Below are positions 8,158-17,321 of a stretch of DNA of 48,087 bases, in pieces. Source of the stretch: a virus. The DNA lies in IMG/VR virus record IMGVR_UViG_3300010389_000026, positions 1 through 48,087 of that record. One strand, 5' to 3'. The translations under genes and the position numbers were made by a program. The notes beneath the pieces were generated by a model. It searched no databases and was not told where the DNA came from. It worked only from the letters and a program-made list of their open reading frames with translations. Positions within the stretch are counted from its first letter, which is position 1; each line of letters begins with the position of its first letter.

Positions 8158-8411
8158 TGGATAAGTGGCTGAAACACCGTGTGGATGGGTACATTTTCCC
8201 GTGGACCGAGAGTCTGTCGAAGCACCCGCAGCTCGTTGAGGTGACTGAGGAAGAAGCCTTCCCCGAGAAGTTCGTCCCAAAAAAGTTGGCGAAGAAAGCG
8301 GCCACCCGCAAGCAAAAGGCCCTCAATGTTTCGACAGATGACATCCCCGAAACACCGGCGTATAGTTCGCCTGAGCTGAACTCTGATGCAAGCCAAGGGT
8401 TGCCTGAATGA
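8157..8411 (+). CDS. Small charged protein of unknown function
   Basis: An 84-residue protein. The N-terminus contains a hydrophobic/aromatic segment (HRVDGYIFPWTESLSKHP), then EEEAFPEKFVPKKLAKKAATRK, then an acidic, Ser/Pro-rich tail. It starts inside the previous stop and overlaps the following connector gene by 4 bases. It sits in the run of small structural-region genes between the fibre-like protein and the head-tail connectors. No function recognised. Confidence 0.65.
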   Translation: MDKWLKHRVDGYIFPWTESLSKHPQLVEVTEEEAFPEKFVPKKLAKKAATRKQKALNVSTDDIPETPAYSSPELNSDASQGLPE

Positions 8412-9052
8412 CACCAGCCGATGTCATAGCTGAAGTCCGCGCGCTGGTGCAGGACTCGCGGGAACCGTATCGCTATACGGACACTGTACTCCTGCGTTTT
8501 TTGAACCAGACGGTGAAACGGATGGCTATGCTTCGGCCGGACTTGTTTCTGGTCGTTCGTGATGTTGCGACTACGGCTGAGGATGTGACGCAGGCGCTAC
8601 CAGCAGACGCCATCCGCCTTGTCGAAGTCTACAACGTAAAGGGCGGCGGTGTTGTTACCGAAGTCAACAAGGACACGCTGGACCAGACATACCCTAACTG
8701 GCGGTCCGCTCCGAGCGGGCAGCCGGTCAATTACATTCGGCACGTGCGCAACCCCACGATGTTCTTCCTGTATCCTGCCCCTACGAGCGGGGTCACGTTG
8801 GTCGTGGAATACGCCGCTACTCCGGCGGATTACGCTTTGTCGGATACCATCACCGCTCCTTCCAGTGCCTACCTACCGTCTCTCGTGGATGGGGTCGTGT
8901 ACTTGGCGCAGTCGATTGATGATGAGCATATCAACTCCGGCCGGGCGAAACTTTTTTCTGATGCGTTTACGTCGGGGTTGGGTATCAACCTTCAGTCGCA
9001 GCAGGTTACGGACACGGACGCTGGCGGCCTTGATCCTAAGCGGGTGGTGTGA
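8408..9052 (+). CDS. Head-tail adaptor candidate (portal-bound ring)
   Basis: A 214-residue protein that starts with a helical hairpin (DVIAEVRALVQDSREPYRYTD, then LLRFLNQTVKRMAMLRPDLF), a pattern typical of podovirus adaptor proteins. A beta-rich middle follows (FFLYPAPTSGVTLVVEYAA) and then a closing helix (LPSLVDGVVYLAQSIDDEHI). The family is seen as phage adaptor proteins in short-tailed phages; they form the ring under the portal. The next gene begins within the stop codon, fitting a connector complex made in fixed ratio. Confidence 0.65.
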   Translation: MTPADVIAEVRALVQDSREPYRYTDTVLLRFLNQTVKRMAMLRPDLFLVVRDVATTAEDVTQALPADAIRLVEVYNVKGGGVVTEVNKDTLDQTYPNWRSAPSGQPVNYIRHVRNPTMFFLYPAPTSGVTLVVEYAATPADYALSDTITAPSSAYLPSLVDGVVYLAQSIDDEHINSGRAKLFSDAFTSGLGINLQSQQVTDTDAGGLDPKRVV

Positions 9053-9816
9053 TGGCGGACCGGACTTTCAGCTCTCTAATCCCACGCATCAATACCAGCG
9101 TACCCGGTTGTCCCCAACCGCTTATGGAGCAAGCAATCCGTAACGCGGCGATCAGGACATGCGAGCGGACGCTTGTCTGGCGGCACGCAGAGGCTCCGTA
9201 TAACTTGAGCCCCGGGGTACACCAGTACTTCTATCGCAAGCCACAGAACACCGACGTACACGTCGTGTTCGACGCAGCGATCAACGGGTACCCGATCAGC
9301 CGCCTTACTTTGGAGCAGGCGCTATACCAGTACCCGGCTTGGGCTGATCTCTATGGCGGCGTGGATTTTAGCGAGCTATGGACTGCATCTGGTGCGTTCA
9401 ATGAGGCCGCGTACAACGAGCAAGGCTTTGACTCTGGCGCTGAGTTTCAGATGCCCGAGAGCGCTATGGAAGAAGCGTCTGAGCCTCGGGCGTTTACGCA
9501 GTTGACGCCGGACCAATTTATCGTACTTCCACTACCGGATGATGCAGAACCTTATACACTCCGCCTCATCTACGCACTGAAGCCAAAGCGCTCAGCAGCA
9601 GGTATGCCGCAGCATTTGTTTGATGATTTGGAGGATGCTATCTTCCACGGGGCGCTACAGGAGCTACTGGTCCTACCCAACGAAGGCTGGAAAGACCGGG
9701 AGCTGGCTTCCTACCATGCCAAACAATACCTTTCGCACGTGACGGAGCGCCGGGCTCGTGCTAATATAGGTAACATGCGTGGTACAATGGCGGTAAAAAT
9801 GCGGCCCTTTGCGTGA
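9052..9816 (+). CDS. Head-tail connector/tail tube adaptor candidate
   Basis: A 254-residue protein started by the ATG inside the previous stop (TGATG); an upstream in-frame GTG at 9049 is less likely. The N-terminus reads MADRTFSSLIPRINTSVPGC followed by a helix (PLMEQAIRNAAIRTCERTLVW). It then has beta strands and a C-terminal helical part with a conserved-looking LKPKRSAAGMP segment and late KDRELASYHAKQY helix. This pattern (irregular integrase-free helix-beta-helix) is common in podovirus connector proteins next to adaptors. The assignment is by pattern and neighbours. Confidence 0.6.
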   Translation: MADRTFSSLIPRINTSVPGCPQPLMEQAIRNAAIRTCERTLVWRHAEAPYNLSPGVHQYFYRKPQNTDVHVVFDAAINGYPISRLTLEQALYQYPAWADLYGGVDFSELWTASGAFNEAAYNEQGFDSGAEFQMPESAMEEASEPRAFTQLTPDQFIVLPLPDDAEPYTLRLIYALKPKRSAAGMPQHLFDDLEDAIFHGALQELLVLPNEGWKDRELASYHAKQYLSHVTERRARANIGNMRGTMAVKMRPFA

Positions 9817-9831
9817 GGACGGAGTAAACCG

Positions 9832-12306
9832 ATGGCGATCAAGCTAAAGAATAACGCTCGCGGGTTTCTCGCCACGGCGATCACAGACACCGACACGCAG
9901 ATCACATTGACTGCGGGTACCGGCGCGGCGTTTCCGACGCTGGCGGGCACTGATAGTTTTTTCGCTACGCTTGTTTCCGCTGATGGTCTGCTTGAGATCG
10001 TCAATGTCACTGCACGCACAGGTGATGTCCTGACTGTGGAGCGCGGGGCCGAGGAGACGCTACCACAATCATTCAACCCGGGCAGTCTCGTCGAGCTTCG
10101 CGTGACGGTGGGGAACCTTACGAGCACGACTGCGCAGGTCCAGAAGGCTTCTGAGCTTTTCCGCGAGCACCGCCCCGGTGATGCGCCCGACTACTTCAAT
10201 ATGTCGGGCGGCGCTAGTGCTGTGGGTTTGAACGGTAAGGTCTACCGGTTCACCGGCCTCGGCATGGCTGCGATGAAGTACTCGATACCGTTTGAGCTGG
10301 GGCAGTCTTATACGCTGCGTGTCGGATACCAACGGTTCAAGGACAGCGGTGATCCTGCCAATGACGGCATTACCGCCGGGATTGACTGGTACAACGGGTT
10401 CGACAACAAAATCGGTGAGACCGTTGTCCACTCAGATAATACGCTTCTTGTAAGCTCCCTTCGCCGGGAGTTTTCCTACTCCATCGGTTTTGCAGGCGAC
10501 GAGGCCTACGACGTATACATCCCGTCATCGGCGCGCTACGGCATCGCATGGTATCGTACGTATGGTACTGGACATGAGACAGACCTCGACACGCTGGCGC
10601 TCGCCCACACAGCGCTACCGACGCCGCTGCTGGTCTCCGCCGACGAACTTGTTATCCCCTCTGATTTCCAGTGGCCCGCCGGTACTATTCCTCCGGGATC
10701 CGGTGAATATACTCCGGTAGCTGTCGCCCGTACATTCTACGTCACAATGGACGGCAGTGACGCGAACGCCGGTACCAGTTTATCTGACCCGCTGGCTACT
10801 ATCGGCGGGGCGCTGACAAAAGCTGCCGCTCTTGGGGTGCCCTGCGGGGTAGTTGTTCACCCGGGGGATTACACGGTCCAGCCTGACACTGAGATTCCCG
10901 CCAACTGCTTGCTATACGGCTATGATCTTCGGGTTACTAAAATCAGGCTGCCCAACGGTATGGCCCAGAACAACATGTTCTTGATGAATAGTGGAATCAA
11001 GGTTCGGGGTTTCACGTTCGTGGGGTTGCAGCATGAGAGCCCGCCGGACTATGTGAATGTTGGTACCGGCCTCGCAGCCGTAGCGGAACTTGCGTATTTC
11101 ACAGTAGGACCTACCCTGTACCGCAAGGTTAGCGGCGCGGCTGTAGAGGTGGAGCACGATTATCCTCCACAAAAGGGCTGGGCGTTTGCTTTCAAGCCCG
11201 GAGCACTTATCACGCGCTCGCCGTACATCGCGGACTGCTCGCAACTCCATGAGTTCACGCAAGATCAGATGACCCTGCCGATTGACCGTACGGCAGGCAA
11301 CCCTCTGATGCCGCGCGGCGGCGGCAATTTGCTTGCCGACGGTTCTGTACTGGCTCCTTCGTCCCCGCTGCGCTCGGTTGTGGTGGACTCGTTCACTGCG
11401 ATCAACCCAAATGGCTACGGGTACCTGATGCAGCGCAATGCTTTCGTGCAGCTGGTCTCGGTGTTCACCAACTGGAGCCGGTACGGACTGTGGTGTCATG
11501 ACGGTGGACAGGTGACGGTCGCCAACTCGAACAACACGTTTGGGGACTATGCACTTGTGGCAACCGGTTTCCGTAACACGATACAGATTGAGGACCCCGT
11601 CGGTGAACCTCGTGGGGTATACGTAGCCACGGCCGACGCAATCCTTGAACAGAAGGATACTATCATCGAGGAGATGTACGCCCAGCTTGCTTCTGAGTTT
11701 GTTGAGGTGCAGAACTTCACCGAGGAACAGGAAGCGCTTACGCGCCGGGACGCAGGTACCCTGCTCAAACAGTTGTCGGATGACTTCCGTTCGGGACAAG
11801 ACAGGGGTTCGCAGTATTTCGTGAAGGGTCTGTTCGATTGGAACGCTCAGTACTACTTTGATGCAGCGCTACTTCCAATTTTTCTGCGCAGTTGGGACAT
11901 CATCGAGGCTCGTATTCTAGCGCGCTGTGCGTTAACTTCGCCCGCCGAGTCGATGCTGGCCTCGCTCATTACCCTCATCAAGACCAATGTATCGACGCCG
12001 CCCACACTGGCTTTCCCGTCGGTAATAGAGGCCACCGGGCAGCAGTTCAGCTATGTCGGGTCAGGGGTAAACTATAACTCGTTGCCATACTCGCAGCGTG
12101 GCACCGGTGAGGCTATCAATCCGTCTTTCGCCAACCTCAAGCTCGACGGCGGCCGGATATACGCCACGTTTTCCACAGAGGTAGGTGATACTTATCTCGG
12201 GGATGACTTGCGGGTGGATTTTGAACGGGGCACCGTTGAGGGGCAGGCGTTTTCCCGCGGCGTTCAAAACATCACCCTCCCACTCATCCAAGCCTTAGGA
12301 GGCTGA
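9832..12306 (+). CDS. Tail spike/appendage with beta-helix domain
   Basis: An 824-residue protein. Residues 1-105 form a beta-rich particle-binding domain (NARGFLATAITDTDTQITL) used by many phage appendages. Around 298-600 the sequence has the entry motif of right-handed beta-helix proteins (ARTFYVTMDGSDANAG, then GVVVHPGDYTV and KVRGFTFVGLQ), suggesting a pectate-lyase-like trimeric spike. A helical stretch near 600-640 (EQKDTIIEEMYAQLASE) may trimerise. The C-terminus ends in a small beta domain. It probably binds or degrades a surface glycan, but active-site residues cannot be assigned. GGAG precedes the ATG. Confidence 0.72.
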   Translation: MAIKLKNNARGFLATAITDTDTQITLTAGTGAAFPTLAGTDSFFATLVSADGLLEIVNVTARTGDVLTVERGAEETLPQSFNPGSLVELRVTVGNLTSTTAQVQKASELFREHRPGDAPDYFNMSGGASAVGLNGKVYRFTGLGMAAMKYSIPFELGQSYTLRVGYQRFKDSGDPANDGITAGIDWYNGFDNKIGETVVHSDNTLLVSSLRREFSYSIGFAGDEAYDVYIPSSARYGIAWYRTYGTGHETDLDTLALAHTALPTPLLVSADELVIPSDFQWPAGTIPPGSGEYTPVAVARTFYVTMDGSDANAGTSLSDPLATIGGALTKAAALGVPCGVVVHPGDYTVQPDTEIPANCLLYGYDLRVTKIRLPNGMAQNNMFLMNSGIKVRGFTFVGLQHESPPDYVNVGTGLAAVAELAYFTVGPTLYRKVSGAAVEVEHDYPPQKGWAFAFKPGALITRSPYIADCSQLHEFTQDQMTLPIDRTAGNPLMPRGGGNLLADGSVLAPSSPLRSVVVDSFTAINPNGYGYLMQRNAFVQLVSVFTNWSRYGLWCHDGGQVTVANSNNTFGDYALVATGFRNTIQIEDPVGEPRGVYVATADAILEQKDTIIEEMYAQLASEFVEVQNFTEEQEALTRRDAGTLLKQLSDDFRSGQDRGSQYFVKGLFDWNAQYYFDAALLPIFLRSWDIIEARILARCALTSPAESMLASLITLIKTNVSTPPTLAFPSVIEATGQQFSYVGSGVNYNSLPYSQRGTGEAINPSFANLKLDGGRIYATFSTEVGDTYLGDDLRVDFERGTVEGQAFSRGVQNITLPLIQALGG

Positions 12307-12307
12307 C

Positions 12308-12721
12308 ATGCCCACAATTACGACACCCCGCCCGCCGCTAAACCTTTTTGAAGTCGCACGTATCAATGTGCCTTCGTTTTGGACCACGATCCTTGACACG
12401 CCGGATTACACTATTCCGGCAAGTGGGCCTAATCCAGAACGCACGGTGCAGGCGGTGGCTTTGTTGACCTCGTTGGTCGTGGCAAATAACAGCGCCGCAG
12501 CGCTGCAGTTTTCTATCCGGGTTTTGGATGCCAATAGCGACTCATGGCTACTCCTTAACCAGATGGACATTCCACCTAATGATTTTGCGCTTATCGAGCT
12601 AGGCAAACAAAATTTGCCGAGCGGCGACCGCTTGCAACTCAAGTGTGAAAACTTCCAAGGCGCAGTGGCGAGTTTGTCCTATGTACTCAACCAACGCGAA
12701 GAATATACGGTGATTACATGA
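12308..12721 (+). CDS. Small beta-rich tail-region structural protein
   Basis: A 137-residue protein with AGGAGG just before its ATG, placed within the end of the spike gene. It is beta-rich (TVQAVALLTSLVVANNSAA, then LQFSIRVLDANSDSWLL and SGDRLQLKCENFQGAVASLS), which looks like a small all-beta virion domain. It lies between the spike and the first collagen-like fibre and overlaps the next gene by 4 bases. It could be an adaptor or minor tip protein. Confidence 0.55.
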   Translation: MPTITTPRPPLNLFEVARINVPSFWTTILDTPDYTIPASGPNPERTVQAVALLTSLVVANNSAAALQFSIRVLDANSDSWLLLNQMDIPPNDFALIELGKQNLPSGDRLQLKCENFQGAVASLSYVLNQREEYTVIT

Positions 12722-12972
12722 GCAGCGTGAAGTTTGCATCCGGGCGGGGGCGGTCGGTTGGCCGCTCGCTGGTCTATACGACGCCCGTTGAGCTGGATCC
12801 CTTGGCCTACAAGGGGGCTATCGTCGCGGGTGAGGATGATCTGATGCACTACTCGGTGGGGGGCCGTTGGGTCGGGCTGGCCCCGGTACTGTCAACATTG
12901 ATCGACGCCGGTAATGCTGAGACAGATTACACCGGCGGCGCACGTATCGACCTTGGGAGTGCCCAGACATGA
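12718..12972 (+). CDS. Small tail-region protein, unknown function
   Basis: An 84-residue protein coupled at both ends by 4-base ATGA overlaps with its neighbours. It has a basic start ([16 protein letters not shown]) and an [19 protein letters not shown] segment like small N-terminal domains of phage fibre accessory proteins. Its position directly before the collagen-like fibre suggests a role in attaching or assembling that fibre. No family is recognised. Confidence 0.55.
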   Translation: MSSVKFASGRGRSVGRSLVYTTPVELDPLAYKGAIVAGEDDLMHYSVGGRWVGLAPVLSTLIDAGNAETDYTGGARIDLGSAQT

Positions 12973-15476
12973 GCAACACGATCAGCGCCTCGATCTTCCA
13001 GCTATCGCTCCGCGGCGACACGCTCGCGCGCTGGACAGCGTTCAACCCAGTGCTCGCGGACCGCGAGATTGTGTTGGAGACGGACACCGGGCAGTTTAAG
13101 ATTGGGGACGGTACGACGGCTTATCTCAGCCTGCCGTACGGTGGGATCATCGGCCCTACGGGGCCGCAAGGCACGTCGATCAATATCCTCGGCTCTGTTG
13201 CTACGGTTGGTGATCTACCGGGCTCCGGTAATGTAAATGATGCTTACATCGTACAAGCTGATGGCGATCTCTATGTGTGGGCAGATTCCGCATGGGGTAA
13301 TGTCGGACAAATTGTAGGACCAGTCGGGCCCACTGGACCGACTGGAGCAGACGGCGCTGATGGTATTGACGGTGCTATCGGCCCGACAGGCCCGACCGGT
13401 GCTGACGGTTTGCCCGGGGGTCCGACTGGGCCTACCGGTGCTGCAGGCGCTACTGGCCCTACCGGCCCCGCGGGTGCGGATGGTACTGATGGTACGACAG
13501 GCCCCACGGGACCCCAAGGTGCAGACTCTACAGTTGCAGGCCCCACTGGTCCTACTGGCCCGCAAGGCGATACTGGCCCGACAGGTGCAGACTCTACTGT
13601 CCCCGGTCCTACTGGCCCTACTGGCCCTATAGGCCCGACAGGTGCAGACTCTACAGTTGCAGGCCCTACTGGCCCTACTGGCCCTACTGGTGACACAGGC
13701 CCGACAGGTGCAGACTCTACAGTTGCAGGCCCCACTGGTCCCACGGGACCCGTCGGCGTTGTAGGCCCCACTGGTCCTACCGGTGCGGCCGGTGCAGATG
13801 GTATTGATGGCGCAGTTGGCCCCACTGGTCCCACGGGACCCGTCGGCGTTGTAGGCCCCACTGGTCCTACCGGTGCGGCCGGTGCAGATGGTATTGATGG
13901 CGCAGTTGGCCCCACTGGTCCCACGGGACCCGTCGGCGTTGTAGGCCCCACTGGTCCGCAAGGCGATATTGGCCCTACCGGCGCAGATTCGACAGTCGCT
14001 GGTCCTACTGGACCCACAGGGCCTACTGGCGGCGTAGCCGACATTGACACCCATCTAAACACGTCTACTGCTGTGGCTGGCGAAGTCCTGTCATGGGATG
14101 GTGTTGATTATGATTGGGTATCGGGGGCGGGGGGTTCGCCTGTCCAATACCCACAAGAGATAAAGTCAACAGACTACACGCTTGTTTTGGACGACGCAGG
14201 GAAACAGATATTTCACCCCGCGTCCGATATAACAATACGCACGTTCACAATCCCCGCTAATAGCAGTGTACCCTTCCCGATAGGCACGACGATCCTGTTC
14301 ACACAGGAAGACGGCGGGAGATACAACTTGCTCGAAGTCGCAATCGCAAGTGATACCTTGGTCACAAACAAAGCAAATACAGGTAGTGTTCTCGTCGATG
14401 CAGGGAACACACTGTATTGTGTAAAAGTGGCCGCGACCAAGTGGTTTGGGTACTACCTGTACCAAACTGACATCGTCCCTGTTATACCCGACGACGCCAT
14501 AGCCGTCGCATCGTTTGCAGCCGCTGGTGTAGCGGCGTATCCCTTTACCCCCCTTGGGTTCGGGACTAAATTCTCGGACCCGGCGAGCACCATTGCAAGT
14601 AACTACGATGTAGCTTTTAGTCCCAATAATGACGCTATAGCACTGGCTTCGCTTTCTAGCCCGTATGTAGCAGCTTATCCTTGGTCGGGTGCGGGTTTTG
14701 GAACTAGATTTAGCAACCCCTCAACCATCCCTGCGGGTGCCGGAAGAGGCGTAACTTTCCACCCCGATGGTGACGCCATAGCAGTGGCTCACAGTAACAA
14801 CCCTTACATCTCGACCTACCCTTGGAGTCCTACCCTTGGGTTTGGAACTAGGTTCACCAACCCATCAACTCTTCCCAATGGGAACGGATACGCCGTAGCT
14901 TTTAGCCCCGCTGGTGATGCTATAGCAGTAGCCCACGACACCTCCTCCTATATATCAGTCTATCCTTGGAGCGAATCTGGATACGGAACTAGGTTTACCA
15001 ATCCGTCAACTAGCCCCACGGGTAATGGGAGAGGTATAGCTTTCAGCCCCGCTGGTGACGCCGTAATAATATCTACTGCTAGTAACCCCTATACAGCAGC
15101 TTACCCATGGTCTGCCTCTGGGTTTGGGACTAAATTCTCCGACCCATCTTCCTCACTCGGAAGCACTGCCAACGATGTTGCTTTCCACCCGGCCGGTAAT
15201 GCTGTAGCGTTTGCCACCCAAAACTCTCCCCGCATACATGCGTATGCTTGGTCTGCCTCCGGGTTTGGGACTAAATTCTCCAACCCATCATCTTCGGTAC
15301 CCGGCACTGCTAACAGTGTGGGCTTTAGTGCCTTAGGTGATGCTGTGGCAGTAGCCCATTTTAACTCTCCTTATGTAACCGCCTATAATTGGTCTGCCTC
15401 TGGGTTCGGGGCTAAATTCTCAAACCCAGCGACTAACCCCGGCACAAGCAGCTTTGGCGTAGCTTTCACAAACTGA
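12969..15476 (+). CDS. Collagen-like tail fibre 1 with seven-repeat tip
   Basis: An 835-residue fibre. Residues 1-67 match the Mtd N-terminal type domain of phage fibres ([20 protein letters not shown]). Residues 68-117 are a 50-residue module shared with fibre 2. Residues about 118-355 are collagen-like Gly-X-Y, mostly GPT triplets, and include a perfect 90-bp DNA tandem repeat. Residues about 356-507 form beta-rich linker domains. Residues 508-835 are seven tandem 46-48-residue repeats with [17 protein letters not shown] and [10 protein letters not shown] motifs, which suggests a seven-bladed propeller. It would recognise the host. The downstream chaperone-like gene and glycosyltransferase may help build or modify it. 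Confidence 0.82.
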   Translation: MSNTISASIFQLSLRGDTLARWTAFNPVLADREIVLETDTGQFKIGDGTTAYLSLPYGGIIGPTGPQGTSINILGSVATVGDLPGSGNVNDAYIVQADGDLYVWADSAWGNVGQIVGPVGPTGPTGADGADGIDGAIGPTGPTGADGLPGGPTGPTGAAGATGPTGPAGADGTDGTTGPTGPQGADSTVAGPTGPTGPQGDTGPTGADSTVPGPTGPTGPIGPTGADSTVAGPTGPTGPTGDTGPTGADSTVAGPTGPTGPVGVVGPTGPTGAAGADGIDGAVGPTGPTGPVGVVGPTGPTGAAGADGIDGAVGPTGPTGPVGVVGPTGPQGDIGPTGADSTVAGPTGPTGPTGGVADIDTHLNTSTAVAGEVLSWDGVDYDWVSGAGGSPVQYPQEIKSTDYTLVLDDAGKQIFHPASDITIRTFTIPANSSVPFPIGTTILFTQEDGGRYNLLEVAIASDTLVTNKANTGSVLVDAGNTLYCVKVAATKWFGYYLYQTDIVPVIPDDAIAVASFAAAGVAAYPFTPLGFGTKFSDPASTIASNYDVAFSPNNDAIALASLSSPYVAAYPWSGAGFGTRFSNPSTIPAGAGRGVTFHPDGDAIAVAHSNNPYISTYPWSPTLGFGTRFTNPSTLPNGNGYAVAFSPAGDAIAVAHDTSSYISVYPWSESGYGTRFTNPSTSPTGNGRGIAFSPAGDAVIISTASNPYTAAYPWSASGFGTKFSDPSSSLGSTANDVAFHPAGNAVAFATQNSPRIHAYAWSASGFGTKFSNPSSSVPGTANSVGFSALGDAVAVAHFNSPYVTAYNWSASGFGAKFSNPATNPGTSSFGVAFTN
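13170..13319 (+). repeat. Fibre knob module, copy 1 (in fibre 1)
   Basis: A 150-base segment encoding a 50-residue non-collagen module ([10 protein letters not shown], then [15 protein letters not shown] and NVGQIVGP). The same module appears three times in fibre 2 at 17694-17843, 18162-18311 and 18690-18842. It sits at the end of the N-terminal domain here and between collagen stretches in fibre 2, as expected for a trimeric knob that registers a triple helix. Confidence 0.85.
13731..13957 (+). repeat. Perfect 90-bp tandem repeat, about 2.5 copies, in collagen stalk
   Basis: Copies start at 13731, 13821 and 13911; the third stops matching after 47 bases. I see no mismatch between the two full copies. 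Each unit encodes 30 residues (two GPTGPT runs around GVVG, then [12 protein letters not shown]). Identity at silent positions points to a recent duplication that lengthens the stalk. Confidence 0.95.
14490..15473 (+). repeat. Seven tandem 46-48-residue repeats at the tip of fibre 1
   Basis: Each unit follows the pattern [20 protein letters not shown], then [10 protein letters not shown], a turn, and VAFSPA. There are exactly seven, and the last ends at the protein C-terminus. Nucleotide sequences are diverged but several share a long TGGTCTGCCTC-GGGTTTGGGACTAAATT core, indicating repeated duplication. Confidence 0.85.
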
Positions 15477-15483
15477 GGTAACG

Positions 15484-15798
15484 ATGAACTACACACAAAT
15501 TCCCGAAACGTATAAGTACCGTTACATTGCGGATGCTGTCTACGCGCGTGAACTAGAGTATTTTAGTTATGACTTTGACCGCATCAATTTCGAGCATATG
15601 ATAGAAAACCTCCCTGACGGAGAGCTTAAAGACGATTTGGTCGGGCGCCATAAAAACGTATTGGAGCAAATGCAAAGTGTAAAATTTGTTCTCGCTGCTT
15701 TGTGGGCGCAGGTTGATGACGCAAATGCGTACGCCCAAGCCGTAGAGTATGTTACTCAAGAGCGCGAACGGAAAGAACTTCAAGGGGGCGGAGAATGA
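15484..15798 (+). CDS. Small charged protein after fibre 1
   Basis: A 104-residue acidic, Tyr-rich, mainly helical protein (YIADAVYARELEYFSYDFDR at the start, QSVKFVLAALWAQVDDANAY later). GAGG precedes its ATG, and its stop overlaps the chaperone-like gene. The phrase YARELEYFSYDFDRINFE and helical make-up suggest a fibre-assembly helper, but I do not recognise a family with confidence. Confidence 0.6.
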   Translation: MNYTQIPETYKYRYIADAVYARELEYFSYDFDRINFEHMIENLPDGELKDDLVGRHKNVLEQMQSVKFVLAALWAQVDDANAYAQAVEYVTQERERKELQGGGE

Positions 15799-16253
15799 GA
15801 TACGTACAGGCGCGGGACGGGGTTTTTGAGCGGCATGTAATTGATGTCGAACCAACGCATTGGGACGAAAACACCCAGTGCTTCGCCCGTAATTTGACTC
15901 CTAGACAGGTTGCTTTGTTCGGCGTTAGCAAACTAAAACTTGTCACGCCCCCCTATTATGACATCGCTACACAGAAACGCGTAGAGCTTGATCCAGTGTT
16001 GGTCGATGGTGTCTGGACACAAGTCTACACCGTAGAGGACATGCTCCCCGAAGAAGCCGAAGAGCGCCACAAGGAGTGGGCGGATAAAATGCGGGGTTTG
16101 AGAGACCAACTCTTAGCAACTACCGACTGGATGGCCTTGAGCGACAACACCATGACGCCTGAGTGGGCTTCCTATCGGCAGGCACTTCGTGACATAACCT
16201 CCCAAGGGGGCTTCCCCTACACCATCGAGTGGCCAATTAAACCGGGAGAGTAA
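15795..16253 (+). CDS. Tail fibre assembly chaperone-like protein 1
   Basis: A 152-residue protein. Its last 60 residues match the Phage_tail_APC-like pattern: RDQLLATTDWMALSDNTM, then EWASYRQALRDITSQGGFPY and a terminal EWPIKP. That pattern is typical of proteins that help tail fibres fold or are associated with them. A paralogous C-terminus appears in the gene after fibre 2 (19691-20077), so each fibre has its own helper. Its start overlaps the preceding stop by 4 bases. Confidence 0.7.
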   Translation: MRYVQARDGVFERHVIDVEPTHWDENTQCFARNLTPRQVALFGVSKLKLVTPPYYDIATQKRVELDPVLVDGVWTQVYTVEDMLPEEAEERHKEWADKMRGLRDQLLATTDWMALSDNTMTPEWASYRQALRDITSQGGFPYTIEWPIKPGE

Positions 16254-16254
16254 T

Positions 16255-17319
16255 GTGAGAATCTGCGTCTACGCCATCAGTAAGAACGAAGCCTCGTTCG
16301 TCGAACAGTTCTGTGAGTCCGCCCAAGAGGCAGACCTGATCTTAATTGCCGACACTGGAAGTACCGACGAGACCGTCGAGCTGGCCCGCGCGTGCGGCGC
16401 GACCGTTCCTGAAATCTGCATCACCCCGTGGCGCTTCGATAAAGCCCGGGACGCGGCGCTGGCCCTCATCCCTCGTGACATCGACGTGTGCGTCAGCCTC
16501 GACCTCGATGAACGGTTGGAGCCCGGCTGGCGCGAGGAGATCGAGCGGGTGTGGAAACTGGGTGAGACGACCCGGCTGCGCTACAAGTTCGACTGGGGTG
16601 CAGGCATCACGTTCTTCTACGAGAAAATCCATGCGCGGCATGGCTATCACTGGCACCACCCCTGCCACGAGTACCCCCGCCCAGATGCACGGATCAAAGA
16701 AGTCTACGCCCACACCGACATGCTGTTGGTAACGCACCACCCTGACCCGACCAAGAGCCGGGGCCAGTATATGGACCTGCTGGAACTGTCGGTGAAGGAA
16801 GACCCATCCTGCCCGCGTAATGCGTTCTACTACGCCCGGGAGCTTACCTTCCATCGTCGGTGGGTGGATGCCATCGTGGCGCTCCACAAATATCTTGAGA
16901 ACCCTAAAGCCGACTGGGTGAACGAGCGGTGCTACGCGATGCGCGTAATGGCGCAGGCATACGGGGCACTTGGCGATCTGGCGCAGGCGCAGGTTTGGCT
17001 GGAGAAAGCTACCCGTGAAGCCCCCAATACCCGCGAGCCGTGGGTCGAACTAGCCGATCTGGCACGTACGACAGGGCAGTGGCAGCTAAGCTATGACTGT
17101 GCTACAACTGCTTTGAGGATCAAGGACAAAGCCTTGGTCTACACGATGGACCCGAGTGTCTGGGGGGCAAAGCCGCATGACCTTCTTGCGCTGGCAGCCC
17201 ATTACCTCGGGAAACAAGAGGAAGCCGTTGAGCACGGCACGCTCGCGATGGAGCTTGAACCCGGCGACGAGCGGTTGAAGCGTAACTTGGAGTTCTACTC
17301 CGTAGATAAGGCGGCCTGA
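16255..17319 (+). CDS. Family 2 glycosyltransferase with C-terminal TPR-like repeats
   Basis: A 354-residue cytoplasmic enzyme. The N-terminal GT-A domain has [11 protein letters not shown], the nucleotide-binding [12 protein letters not shown] segment (about 33-44) and a metal-binding DLDE (D83, D85). The region up to about 170 is rich in His ([18 protein letters not shown]). Residues about 185-345 are helical TPR-like repeats ([20 protein letters not shown], then [20 protein letters not shown]) that may hold the substrate. The start is GTG at 16255; the nearby ATG is out of frame. It lies between two GPT-rich collagen fibres, so fibre glycosylation is a plausible role. Modifying host glycans remains possible. 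Confidence 0.82.
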   Translation: MRICVYAISKNEASFVEQFCESAQEADLILIADTGSTDETVELARACGATVPEICITPWRFDKARDAALALIPRDIDVCVSLDLDERLEPGWREEIERVWKLGETTRLRYKFDWGAGITFFYEKIHARHGYHWHHPCHEYPRPDARIKEVYAHTDMLLVTHHPDPTKSRGQYMDLLELSVKEDPSCPRNAFYYARELTFHRRWVDAIVALHKYLENPKADWVNERCYAMRVMAQAYGALGDLAQAQVWLEKATREAPNTREPWVELADLARTTGQWQLSYDCATTALRIKDKALVYTMDPSVWGAKPHDLLALAAHYLGKQEEAVEHGTLAMELEPGDERLKRNLEFYSVDKAA

Positions 17320-17321
17320 GA

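Noticed and set aside
12969-13170. Mtd-type N-terminal domain as sign of a diversity-generating retroelement
   Set aside because: No reverse transcriptase frame or template repeat with adenine-specific differences is present in the window.
13271-14062. Antisense frame reading as collagen-like GPV repeats
   Set aside because: The reverse complement of GGN-CCN-ACN triplets automatically reads as Val-Gly-Pro; it is an artefact of the GPT stalk. The same applies opposite fibre 2 at 18794-19279.
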